Assembly: GCA_946811185.2 (NCBI GenBank)
Contig: OX328108.1
Location: 36,020,493-36,084,492, forward strand
Direction: 5' to 3'
Source of the DNA: Hippopus hippopus
Taxonomy: Eukaryota; Mollusca; Bivalvia; Cardiida; Cardiidae
Length of the DNA stretch: 64,000 nt
In this document: one piece after another, positions 1 through 9,049 of the stretch
How the letters are laid out: each line of letters starts with the position of its first letter
How positions within the stretch are numbered: the stretch's first letter is position 1
Program-made: the position numbers and the translations under genes
Notes under the pieces: generated by a model
What the model was told of the DNA's origin: nothing
The model's input: only the letters and a program-made list of their open reading frames with translations
Databases searched by the model: none

Positions 1-347
1 TGGCATTGATACTTTGAATATGCTCAGATGATCAATGTACAGTGTAGAAACCCCAGAAGATAATGTCACAAGTGCCTAAAAAAGACTGAAAACTCTTTCA
101 GTAGCAAATGATTTCTATTGCATAAATCAAACAAAGGGAATTAAATTTTATTATTTTTTTAATCTCTTTTTACCATAACAAGAAACCCAGTTACGTTGAC
201 TACCGTCTCATACGTGCCAGTTACGCACCCGCGAAAACACGAAAAATCGACTTACGGCACATTCCATAGCAGACGACACCTGTTGCTTAAGTCAAATATA
301 GGGAATTTTTTTTTTGTGCTTTTTTATCTTACTAGGGCCATTTTATT

Positions 348-691
348 GGCATTGATACTTTGAATATGCTCAGATGATCAATGTACAGTGTAGAAACCCC
401 AGAAAATAATGTCACAAGTGGCTGAAAAAGACTGAAAACTCTTTCAGTAGCAACTGATTTGTATTGCATAAATCAAGCAAAGGGAACTAAATTTTATTAT
501 TTTTTTAATCTCTTTTTACCGTAACAAGAAACCCAGTTACGTTGACTACCGTCTCATACGTGCCAGTTATGCACCCGTGAAAACATGAAAAATCGACTTA
601 CGGCACATTCCATAGCAGACGACACCTCTTGCTTAAGTCAAATATAGGGAATTTTTTTTGTTCTTTTTTATCTTACTAGGGCCATTGAAAT
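348..691 (+). repeat. Representative satellite unit (344 bp)
   Basis: Reference unit for describing the array. In order it has: an inverted repeat CATTGAT-N20-ATCAATG; a variable stretch where units read either AGAAGATAATG, AGAAAATAATG or a version with about 10 extra bases (AAATAAG inserted); a perfect hairpin ACTGAAA-ACTC-TTTCAGT; the word GCAACTGATTT; a first T-rich tract; GTAACAAGAAACCCAG; a second region GTTGACTACCGTCTCATACG; CGCGAAAACA(C/T)G; and a second T-rich tract before CTTACTAGGGCCAT. The two halves resemble each other (GAAAAAGACTGA...GGGAACTAAATTT against GAAAAATCGACT...AGGGAATTTT), so the unit is an old dimer of a sequence of about 170 bp. A TGATCA (BclI) site occurs in almost every unit. 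Confidence 0.95.
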
Positions 692-1035
692 GGCATTGAT
701 ACTTTGAATATGCTCAGATGATCAATGTACAGTGTATAAACCCCAGAAGATAATGTCACAAGTACCTAAAAAAGACTGAAAACTCTTTCAGTAGCAACTG
801 ATTTCTATTGCATAAATCAAACAAAGGGAACTAAATTTTTATTATTTTTTTTTTAATCTCTTTTTATACCGTGACAAGAAATCCAGTTGCGTTGACTACC
901 GTCTCATACGTGCCAGTTATGCGCCCTCGAAAACATGAAAAATCGACTTACGGCACATTCCATAGCAGATGACACCTGTTGCCTAAGTCAAATATAGGGA
1001 TTTTTTTTTTTTTCGTTTTCTCTTACTAGGGCCAT
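692..1035 (+). repeat. Pre-module satellite variant unit, copy 1
   Basis: A unit of the class with ATACCGTGACAAGAAATCC, GTTGCGTTGACTACCGTC, ATGAAAAATCG, TTGCCTAAGTC and a TTTCGTTTTCTC ending. The same class precedes all seven modules (17765-18107, 35136-35478, 39276-39618, 41960-42302, 45842-46187, 56202-56545). The TTTCGTTTTCTC ending is otherwise almost absent; one further example is near 34062-34074. The constant partner suggests this unit and the module were amplified together. Confidence 0.85.
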
Positions 1036-1041
1036 TGAATT

Positions 1042-1187
1042 GGTTACGATGACTATCGCACCCATACGTGACTGTTACGTGCTGTGCATAAAATCATAAA
1101 ATCAACTATAACATTTTCAGAGGCAACTGATACCTGTTGCACAAATCAAAGAAAGGTAAACCAAATTCGTTTTCTTACCAGGGTCAT
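1042..1187 (+). repeat. Diverged satellite half-unit inside module (first)
   Basis: This stretch parallels the second half of the satellite unit: GGTTACGATGACTATCGC against AGTTACGTTGACTACCGT, CATACGTGAC against CATACGTGCC, ACCTGTTGC in both, and TTTTCTTACCAGGGTCAT against TTTATCTTACTAGGGCCAT. It also has AAATCAAAGAAAGG, resembling AAATCAAACAAAGGG in the first half. It is therefore a relic half-unit of intermediate character, present at the same place in all seven modules. Confidence 0.75.
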
Positions 1188-1352
1188 GAAAAACATTGAA
1201 CCAATTTTGGTGACTGTGTGAGTCATAAGTCAATTTATGTTTAACCGCTGCGCAAAAACATTGATTCAGAAGCAACGGGTTGTGTTGCATAAACATTTTC
1301 CAATAAGAAATCTTGTTCTTGTTTGAAGAATTTAGAAATAGGCCAATGAAAT
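1188..1352 (+). repeat. Diverged satellite half-unit inside module (second)
   Basis: A second, more degenerate half-unit follows head to tail. Recognisable words are GGTGACTGTGTGAGTCATA, GAAGCAACGGG, TTGCATAAAC and TTCCAATAAGAAATCTTGTTC, which line up in order with the satellite half-unit. In copies 2-7 the central word reads GGTTGCTGTTGC, closer to the satellite; copy 1 has lost one base. The minus-strand frame at 1117-1356 lies in this relic and is not considered a gene. Confidence 0.65.
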
Positions 1353-1403
1353 ACAATAAGATGTAAGAATGACTAATACTAAAAATAGGTAAAATAGATA
1401 AAA

Positions 1404-1472
1404 TGGCAAAGTTAGGGATTCAACCTTTGACCATCAGGACCCAAAAAAGGTCTTGGTGCAGGGGTCAAACCC
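1404..1472 (+). promoter_or_regulatory. Pol III A-box/B-box-like pair (candidate)
   Basis: TGGCAAAGTTAGG at 1404-1416 resembles the tRNA-type A box (TRGCNNAGYNGG, with one extra loop base). GGGTCAAACCC at 1462-1472 matches the B-box consensus GGTTCRANYCC at 10 of 11 positions. The spacing of 58 bp is within the range seen for Pol III genes with longer internal spacing. The pair is intact in all seven modules. Against it: the sequence does not fold as a tRNA acceptor or T arm, no clear TTTT terminator follows closely in most copies, and the B-box word is also half of a hairpin, so the match may be a by-product. Confidence 0.3.
1426..1469 (+). other. Conserved 44-nt imperfect hairpin, copy 1
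   Basis: TTTGACC at 1426-1432 pairs with GGTCAAA at 1463-1469. Directly inside, ATCAGGACC pairs with GGTCTTGGT (nine pairs, two of them G-U). The loop is CAAAAAA and a five-base bulge (GCAGG) sits on the 3' side. This gives 16 pairs in 44 nt. The same sequence is present in the other six modules. It could act as a structured RNA segment, a cruciform or a protein site; no known RNA family is recognised. Confidence 0.6.
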
Positions 1473-1543
1473 TCTTTGCGATTGAATAGGCTCAAATGAC
1501 CCGAAGATTTAACATAGATATACAGAGATTTTCCCCCCCCCTT

Positions 1544-1772
1544 CCAATCTGCCAATCAAATCTCAGGCCTCTATTAAATTATCCAATCACAGAAGCTTTT
1601 AGAAAATCAAAATGGCGTCCAATCAGCCAATCAAATCTCATCCCTCTCTTCAAATTATCCAATCAGAAAAGCTTTGAGAAATTCAATATTGCGCCCAATC
1701 AGCCAATCAAATTGCAGACACAGCCACAGAATCATCCAATCAGAAAGCTTTGAGCCATTTGAAATGGCGCCC
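1544..1772 (+). promoter_or_regulatory. CCAAT-box minisatellite, 3 x 76 bp, copy 1
   Basis: Nine CCAAT boxes on the plus strand start at 1544, 1552, 1583, 1619, 1627, 1659, 1695, 1703 and 1736. The intervals repeat as 8, about 32 and 36 bp, showing three tandem units of about 76 bp, each starting CCAATC(T/A)GCCAATCAAA. Several boxes carry the full NF-Y type flank (CCAATCAG). Units one and three end in AAATGGCG, a YY1-like word. Clusters of CCAAT boxes spaced about 31-33 bp apart are a known feature of NF-Y-controlled cell-cycle promoters in animals. NF-Y binding here is an inference from motifs only. Confidence 0.75.
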
Positions 1773-1777
1773 GAAAA

Positions 1778-1785
1778 TATCGATA
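1778..1785. promoter_or_regulatory. DRE-like palindrome TATCGATA
   Basis: An exact 8-bp TATCGATA immediately downstream of the CCAAT cluster, preserved in all seven modules. This is the DNA replication-related element bound by DREF in insects. It is short enough to be chance, but its fixed place between the CCAAT boxes and the TATA-like word fits the promoter reading. Confidence 0.35.
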
Positions 1786-1853
1786 GAAAACAGTGAACAA
1801 GAATCGGCATGAAAGTGGATTTTAAGTCTTCTTTGAAGGCTGTTATGCAGTCC

Positions 1854-1890
1854 TTGGCAAACTGCCAGGCATGCACCCTCCACACATGCC
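1854..1890. promoter_or_regulatory. NFI-like palindrome and adjacent inverted repeat
   Basis: TTGGC-AAACT-GCCAG at 1854-1868 matches the full NFI palindrome TTGGC-N5-GCCAA at nine of ten positions. It overlaps GGCATG-N11-CATGCC at 1868-1890. Both are preserved in the seven modules. In a transcript the first could also form a short stem of about seven pairs with a three-base loop. Confidence 0.35.
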
Positions 1891-2000
1891 AGATTTCACT
1901 GAAAATGGGCGAAAATTTAAGAAAACAGGGTGACAGAAGACCTTGTTTTGGTGCCTTCTATCACCTTGCAAGAGTGACTTCCCCTGATCTCTTGATTCGA

Positions 2001-2019
2001 TTTGCTTTTCTAATTCAGG
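2001..2019 (+). other. Possible 3' splice acceptor
   Basis: TTTGCTTTTCTAATTCAG followed by GCC has a pyrimidine tract and an AG in the right arrangement for an acceptor, near the right end of every module (copy 5 reads CTTTTCTAATCAG). Candidate donors on the same strand are AAAGGTAAAC near 1152-1163 and TAGGTAAAAT near 1387. No exon structure can be demonstrated, so this is only a candidate. Confidence 0.2.
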
Positions 2020-2030
2020 CCAACTGCCAT

Positions 2031-2076
2031 ACTGTACATTGATACTTTAAATATGCTAAGATGATCAATGTACAGT
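2031..2076. repeat. Right-border 13-bp inverted repeat
   Basis: ACTGTACATTGAT pairs perfectly with ATCAATGTACAGT across a 20-bp centre where the satellite resumes. In ordinary units only the inner seven bases (CATTGAT/ATCAATG) are kept. The full palindrome occurs at the right edge of copies 1, 3, 5, 6 and 7; copies 2 and 4 have one mismatch (ATTGTACATTGAT). It may be the ancestral form of the unit start, or a structural border. Confidence 0.7.
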
Positions 2077-5000
2077 GTAGAAACCCCAGAAAAGAAGAAA
2101 ATAATGTCACAAGTGGCCAAATAAGACTGAAAACTCTTTCAGTAGCAACTGATTTCTATTGCATAAATCAAACAAAGGGAACTAAATTTTATTATTATTT
2201 TTTTTAATCTCTTTTTATCGTAACAAGAAACACAGTTACATTCACTACCGTCTCATACGTGCCAGTTACGCACCCGCGAAAACACGAAAAATCGACTTAC
2301 GGCACATTCCATAGCAGACGACACCTCTTGCTTAAGTCAAATATAGGGAATTTTTTTTGTTTTTTTTATCTTACTAGGGCCATTTTATTGGCATTGATAC
2401 TTTGAATATGCTCAGATGATCAATGTACAGTGTAGAAACCCCAGAAAATAATGTCACAAGTGGCTGAAAAATACTGAAAACTCTTTCAGTAGCAACTGAT
2501 TTCTAATGCATAAATCAAACAAAGGGAACTAAATTTTATTATTTCTTTTATTTTCAATCTGTTTTTACCATAACAAGAAACCCAGTTACGTTGACTACCG
2601 TCTCATACGTGCCAGTTACGCACCCGCGAAAACATGAAAAATCGATTTACGGCACATTCCATAGCAGACGACACCTCTTGCTTAAGTCAAATATAGGGAA
2701 TTTTTTTGTTCTTTTTTATCTTACTAGGGCCATTTTATTGGCATTGATACTTTGAATATGCTCAGATGATCAATGTACAGTGTAGAAACCCCAGAAAATA
2801 AGAAAATAATGTCACAAGTGGCTGAAAAAGACTGAAAACTCTTTCAGTAGCAACTGATTTCTATTGCATAAATCAAACAAAGGGAACTAATTTTTACTTT
2901 TTTTGTAATCTCTTTTTACCGTAACAAGAAACCCAGTTACGTTGACTACTCTCTCATACGTGCCAGTTACGCACCCGGGAAAACACGAAAAATCGACTTA
3001 CGGCACATTCCATAGCAGACGACACCTGTTGCTTAAGTCAAATATAGGGATTTTTTTTTTTGTTCTTTTTTTTATCTTACTAGGGCCATTTTATTGGCAT
3101 TGATACTTTGAATATGCTCAGTTGATCAATGTACAGTGTAGAAACCCCAGAAAATAAGAAAATAATGTCACAAGTGGCTGAAAAAGACTAAAAACACTTT
3201 CAGTAGCAACTGATTTCTATTGCATAAATCAAACTAAGGGAACTAAATGTTATTTTTTTTTTTTTTAATCTCTTTTTACCGTAACAAGAAACCCAGTTAC
3301 GTTGACTACCGTCTCATACGTGCCAGTTATGCATCCGCGAAAACATGAAAAATCGACTTACGGCACATTCCATAGCAGACGACACCTGTTGCTTAAGTCA
3401 AATATAGGGAATTTTTTTTTGTTCTTTTTTATCTTACTAGGGCCATTGAAATGGCATTGATACTTTGAATATGCTCAGATGATCAATGTACAGTGTAGAA
3501 ACCCCAGAAGATAATGTCACAAGTGGCTGAAAAAGATTGAAAACTCTTTCAGTAGCAACTGATTTCTATTGCATAAATCAAACAAAGGGAACTCAATTTT
3601 TATTATATTTTTTTTTAATATCTTTTTATAACGTGACAAGAAATCCAGTTGCGTTGACTACCGTCCCATACATGCCCGTTATGCGCCCGCGAAAACACGA
3701 AAAATCGACTTACGGCACATTCCATAGCAGACGACACCTGTTGCCTAAGTCAAATATAGAGAATTTTTTTTGTTCTTTTTTATCTTACTATGCCCATTGA
3801 AATGGCATTGATACTTTGAATATGCTCAGATGATCAATGTACAGTGTAGAAACCCCAGAAAATAAGAAAATAATATCACAAGTGGCTGAAAAAGACTGAA
3901 AACTCTTTCAGTAGCAACTGATTTCTATTGCATAAATCAAACAAAGGGAACTAAATTTTTACTTTTTTTGTAATCTCTTTTTTTTTTTCCCGTAACAAGA
4001 AACCCAGTTACGTTGACTACTCTCTCATACGTGCCAGTTACGCACCCGGGAAAACACGAAAAATCGACTTACGGCACATTCCATAGCAGACGACACCTCT
4101 TGCTTAAGTCAAATATAGGGATTTTTGTTTCTTCTTTTTTATCTTACTAGGGCCATTTTATTGGCATTGATACTTTGAATATGCTCAGATGATCAATGTA
4201 CAGTGTAGAAACCCCAGAAGATATTGTCACAAGTGACCTAAAAAAGACTGAAAACTCTTTCAGTAGCAACTGATTTCTATTGCATAAATCAAACAAAGGG
4301 AACTAAATTTTATTATTTTTTTAATCTCTTTTTACCGTAACAAGAAACCCAGTTACGTTGACTACCGTCTCATACGTGCCAGTTACGCACCCGCGAAAAC
4401 ACGAAAAATCGACTTACGGCACATTCCATAGCAGACGACACCTGTTGCTTAAGTCAAATATAGGGAATTTTTTTGTTCTTTTTTATCTTACTAGGGCCAT
4501 TTTATTGGCATTGATACTTTGAATATGCTCAGATGATCAATGTTCAGTGTAGAAACCCCAGAAGATAATGTCACAAGTGGCTGAAAAAGATTGAAAACTC
4601 TTTCAGTAGCAACTGATTTCTATTGCATAAATCAAACAAAGGGAACTAAATTCTATTATTTTTTTAATCTCTTTTTACCGTAACAAGAAACCCAGTTACG
4701 TTGACTACCGTCTCATACGTGCCAGTTATGCGCCCGCGAAAACATGAAAAATTGACATACGGCACATTCCATAGCAGACGACACCTGTTGCTTAAGTCAA
4801 ATATAGGGAATTTTTAAGTGTTCTTTTTTATCTTACTAGGGCCATTGAAATGGCATTGATACTTTGAATATGCTCAGATGATCAATGTACAGTGTAGAAA
4901 TCCTAGAAGATAATGTCACAAGTGCCTAAAAAAGACTGAAAACTCTTTCAGTAGCAACTGATTTCTATTGCATAAATCAAACAAAGGGAACTAAATTTTT

Positions 5001-8000
5001 ATTATTTTTTTTTTTAATCTCTTTTTATACCGTGACAAGAAATCCAGTTGCGTTGACTACCGTCCCATACGTGCCAGTTATGCGCCCGCGAAAACATGAA
5101 AAATCGACTTACGGCACATTCCATAGCAGACGACACCTGTTGCCTAAGTCACATATAGGGAATTTTTTTTGTTCTTTTTTATCTTATAAGGCCCATTGAA
5201 ATGGCATTGATACTTTGAATATGCTCAGATGATCAATTTACAGTGTAGAAACCCCAGAAAATAATGTCACAAGTGGCTGAAAAAGACTGAAAACTCTTTC
5301 AGTAGCAACTGATTTCTATTGCATAAATCAAACAAAGGGAACTAAATTTTATTATTATTTTTTTTAATCTCTTTTTACCGTAACAAGAAACCCAGTTACG
5401 TTGACTACCGTCTCATACGTGCCAGTTATGCGCCCGAGAAAACACTAAAAATCGACTTACGGCACATTCCATAGCAGACGACACCTCTTGCTTAAGTCAA
5501 ATATAGGAAATTTTTTTTGTTCTTTTTTATCTTACTAGGGCCATTTTATTGGCATTGATACTTTGAATATGCTCAGATGATCAATGTACAGTGTAGAAAC
5601 CCCAGAAGATAATGTCACAAGTGGCTGAAAAAGATTGAAAACTCTTTCAGTAGCAACTGATTTCTATTGCATAAATCAAACAAAGGGAACTAAATTTTAT
5701 TATTTTTTTAATCTCTTTTTACCGTAACAAGAAACCCAGTTACGTTGACTACCGTCTCATACGTGCAAGTTATGCCCCCGCGAAAACACGAAAAATCGAC
5801 TTACGGCACATTCCATAGCTGACGACACCTGTTGCTTAAGTCAAATATAGGAAATTTTTTTTTGTTCTTTTTTATCTTACTAGGGCCATTGAAATGGCAT
5901 TGATACTTTGAATATGCTCAGATGATCAATGTACAGTGTAGAAACCCCAGAAGATAATGTCACAAGTGGCTGAAAAAGACTGAAAACTCTTTCAGTAGCA
6001 ACTGATTTCTATTGCATAAATCAAACAAAGGGAACTAAATTTTTATTATTTTTTTTTTTAATCTCTTTTTATACCGTGACAAGAAATCCAGTTGCGTTGA
6101 CTACCGTCCCATACGTGCCAGTTATGCGCCCGCGAAAACACGAAAAATCGACTTACGGCACATTCCATAGCAGACGACACCTGTTGCCTAAGTCACATAT
6201 AGGGATTTTTTTTTGTTCTTTTTTATCTTACTATGCCCATTGAAATGGCATTGATACTTTGAATATGCTCAGATGATCAATGTACAGTGTAGAAACCCCA
6301 GAAAATAAGAAAATAATGTCACAAGTGGCCAAAAAAGACTGAAAACTCTTTCAGTAGCAACTGATTTCTATTGCATAAATCAAACAAAGGGAACTAAATT
6401 ATTACTTTTTTTGTAATCTCTTTTTACCGTAACAAGAAACCCAGTTACGTTGACTACTCTCTCATACGTGCCAGTTACGCACCCGGGAAAACACGAAAAA
6501 TCGACTTACGGCACATTCCATAGCAGACGAAACCTCTTGCTTAAGCCAAATATAGGGATTTTTGTTTCTTCTTTTTTATCTTACTAGGGCCATTTTATTG
6601 GCATTGATACTTTGAATATGCTCAGATGATCAATGTACAGTGTAGAAACCCCAGAAAATAAGAAAATAATGTCACAAGTGGCTGAAAAAGACTGAAAACT
6701 CCTTTAGTAGCTACTGATTTCTATTGCATAAATCAAACAGAGGGAACTCAATTTTTATTATTTTTTTTTTAATCTCTTTTTACCGTAACAAGAAACCCAG
6801 TTACATTGACTACTGTCTCATACGTGCCAGTTACGCACCCGCGAAAACACGAAAAATCGACTTACGGCACATTCCATAGCAGACGACACCTCTTGCTTAA
6901 GTCAAATATAGGGAATTTTTTTTGTTCTTTTTTATCTTACTAGGGCCATTTTATTGGCATTGATACTTTGAATATGCTCAGATGATCAATGTACAGTGTA
7001 GAAACCCCAGAAGATAATGTCACAAGTGGCCAAAAAAGACTGAAAACTCTTTCAGTAGCAACTGATTTCTATTGCATAAATCAAACAAAGGGAACTAAAT
7101 TTTATTATTTTTTTAATCTCTTTTTACCGTAACAAGAAACCCAGTTACGTTGACTACCGTCTCATACGTGCCAGTTATGTGCCCGCGAAAACATGAAAAA
7201 TCGACTTACGGCACATTCCATAGCAGACGACACCTGTTGCTTAAGTCAAATATAGGGAATTTTTTTTGTTCTTTTTTATCTTACTAGGGCCATTTTATTG
7301 GCATTGATACTTTGAATAAGCTCAGATGATCAATTTACAATGTAGAAACCCCAGAAAATAATGTCACAAGTGGCTGAAAAAGACTGAAAACTCTTTCAGT
7401 AGCAACTGATTTCTATTGCATAAATCAAACAAAGGGAACTAAATTTTATTATTATTTTTTTTAATCTCTTTTTACCGTAACAAGAAACCCAGTTACGTTG
7501 ACTACCGTCTCATACGTGCCAGTTATGCAGCCGCGAAAACATGAACAATTGACTTACGGCACATTCCATAGCAGACGACACCTGTTGCTTAAGTCAAATA
7601 TAGGGAATTTTTTTTGTTCTTTTTTATCTTACTAGGGCCATTTTATTGGCATTGATACTTTGAATATGCTCAGATTATCAATGTACAGTGTAGAAACCAC
7701 AGAAGATAATGTCACAAGTGGCTGAAAAACATTGAAAACTCTTTCAGTAGCAACTGATTTCTATTGCATAAATCAAACAAAGGGAACTAAATTTTTATTA
7801 TTTTTTTTTTAATCTCTTTTTACCGTAACAAGAAACCCAGTTACGTTGACTATCGTCTCATACGTGCCAGTTACTCACCCGCGAAAACACGAAAAATCGA
7901 ATTACGGCACATTCCATAGCAGACGACACCTCTTGCTTAAGTCAAATATAGGGAATTTTTTTTGTTCTTTTTTATCTTACTAGGGCCATTTTATTGGCAT

Positions 8001-9049
8001 TGATACTTTGAATATGCTCAGATGATCAATGTACAGTGTAGAAACCCCAGAAGATAATGTCACTAGTGGCTGAAAAAGATTGAAAACTCTTTCAGTAGCA
8101 ACGGATTTCTATTGCATAAATCAAACAAAGGGAACTAAATTTTTATTATTTTTTTTTTAATCTCTTTTTACCGTAACAAGAAACCCAGTTACGTTGACTA
8201 CCGTCTCATACGTGCCCGTTACGCACCCGCGAAAACACGAAAAATCGACTTACGGCACATTCCATAGCAGACGACACCTCTTGCTTAAGTCAAATATAGG
8301 GAATTTTTTTTTGTTCTTTTTTATCTTACTAGGGCCATTTTATTGGCATTGATACTTTGAATATGCTCAGATGATCAATGTACAGTGTAGAAACCCCAGA
8401 AGATAATGTCACAAGTGGCTGAAAAAGATTGAAAACTCTTTCAGTAGCAACTGATTTCTATTGCATAAATCAAACAAAGGGAACTAAATTTTTATTATTA
8501 TTTTTTTTTAATCTCTTTTTATACCGTGACAAGAAATCCAGTTGCGTTGACTACCGTCCCATACGTGCCAGTTATGCGCCCGCGAAAACATGAAAAATCG
8601 ACTTACGGCACATTCCATAGCAGACGACACCTATTGCCTAAGTCAAATATAGGGAATTTTTTTTGTTCTTTTTTATCTTACTAGGCCCATTGAAATGGCA
8701 TTGATACTTTGAATATGCTCAGATGATCAATGTACAGTGTAGAAACCCCAGAAAATAAGAAAATAATGTCACAAGTGGCCAAAAAAGACTGAAAACTCTT
8801 TCAGTAGCAACTGATTTCTATTGCATAAATCAAACAAAGGGAACTAAATTTTTACTTTTTTTGTAATCTCTTTTTACCGTAACAAGAAACCCAGTTACGT
8901 TGACTACTCTCTCATACGTGCCAGTTATGCACCCGGGAAAACACGAAAAATTGACTTACGGCATATTCCATAGCAGACGACACCTGTTGCTTAAGTCAAA
9001 TATAGGGATTTTTGTTTCTTCTTTTTTATCTTACTAGGGCCATTTTATT

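Larger units (their letters stand above)
1..1035 (+). repeat. Satellite block 1 (three units)
   Basis: Three tandem satellite units starting near 3, 348 and 692, each 344-346 bp. Each opens with GGCATTGATACTTTGAATA and closes with ACTAGGGCCAT followed by TTTATT or TGAAAT. The third unit (692-1035) belongs to a distinct variant class described under the pre-module units and leads directly into the first module. There are no open frames of note. The left edge of the window lies inside the array, so the array extends beyond the window. Confidence 0.97.
1036..2030 (+). repeat. Promoter-like module, copy 1 (995 bp)
   Basis: A non-coding module that interrupts the satellite. Positions 1036-1352 are two degenerate half-units of the satellite (GCAACTGATACCTGTTGC and GCAACGGGTTGTGTTGC match the satellite word GCAACTGATTTCTATTGC). 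The remainder, about 1353-2030, has no resemblance to the satellite. It carries A/B-box-like words, a 44-nt hairpin, nine CCAAT boxes in three 76-bp units, TATCGATA and an NFI-like palindrome. This is the most diverged of the seven copies. Private changes include CTATAACATTTTCAG near 1105-1120, GGTTGTGTTGC, a TATA-like word altered to CATGAAAG and a loss in the GGTGC/GCACC hairpin (TATCACC). No function is demonstrated; the promoter reading is inferred from motif content. Confidence 0.9.

Noticed and set aside
20..60. Hammerhead ribozyme, known from several satellite DNAs
   Set aside because: CAGATGA and GAAAC occur near each other, but the required CTGATGA core is not matched and no stem II forms between them. 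Nothing better was seen on the minus strand.
1397..1480. Functional tRNA gene
   Set aside because: A- and B-box words and a stem with a seven-base loop exist, but the acceptor ends do not pair, the T arm is incomplete and the base before the would-be anticodon is not T.
1531..1543. C-tract as G-quadruplex or i-motif
   Set aside because: A single run of 5-9 C, interrupted in copy 3, without the further runs needed.
1655..1885. Minus-strand 76-residue frame starting MWRVHAWQF, also open in copies 2, 3, 4, 5 and 7
   Set aside because: It lies over the CCAAT repeats. Differences between copies change the residue, copy 6 has a frameshift, and there is no recognisable domain. It stays open because the DNA copies are nearly identical.
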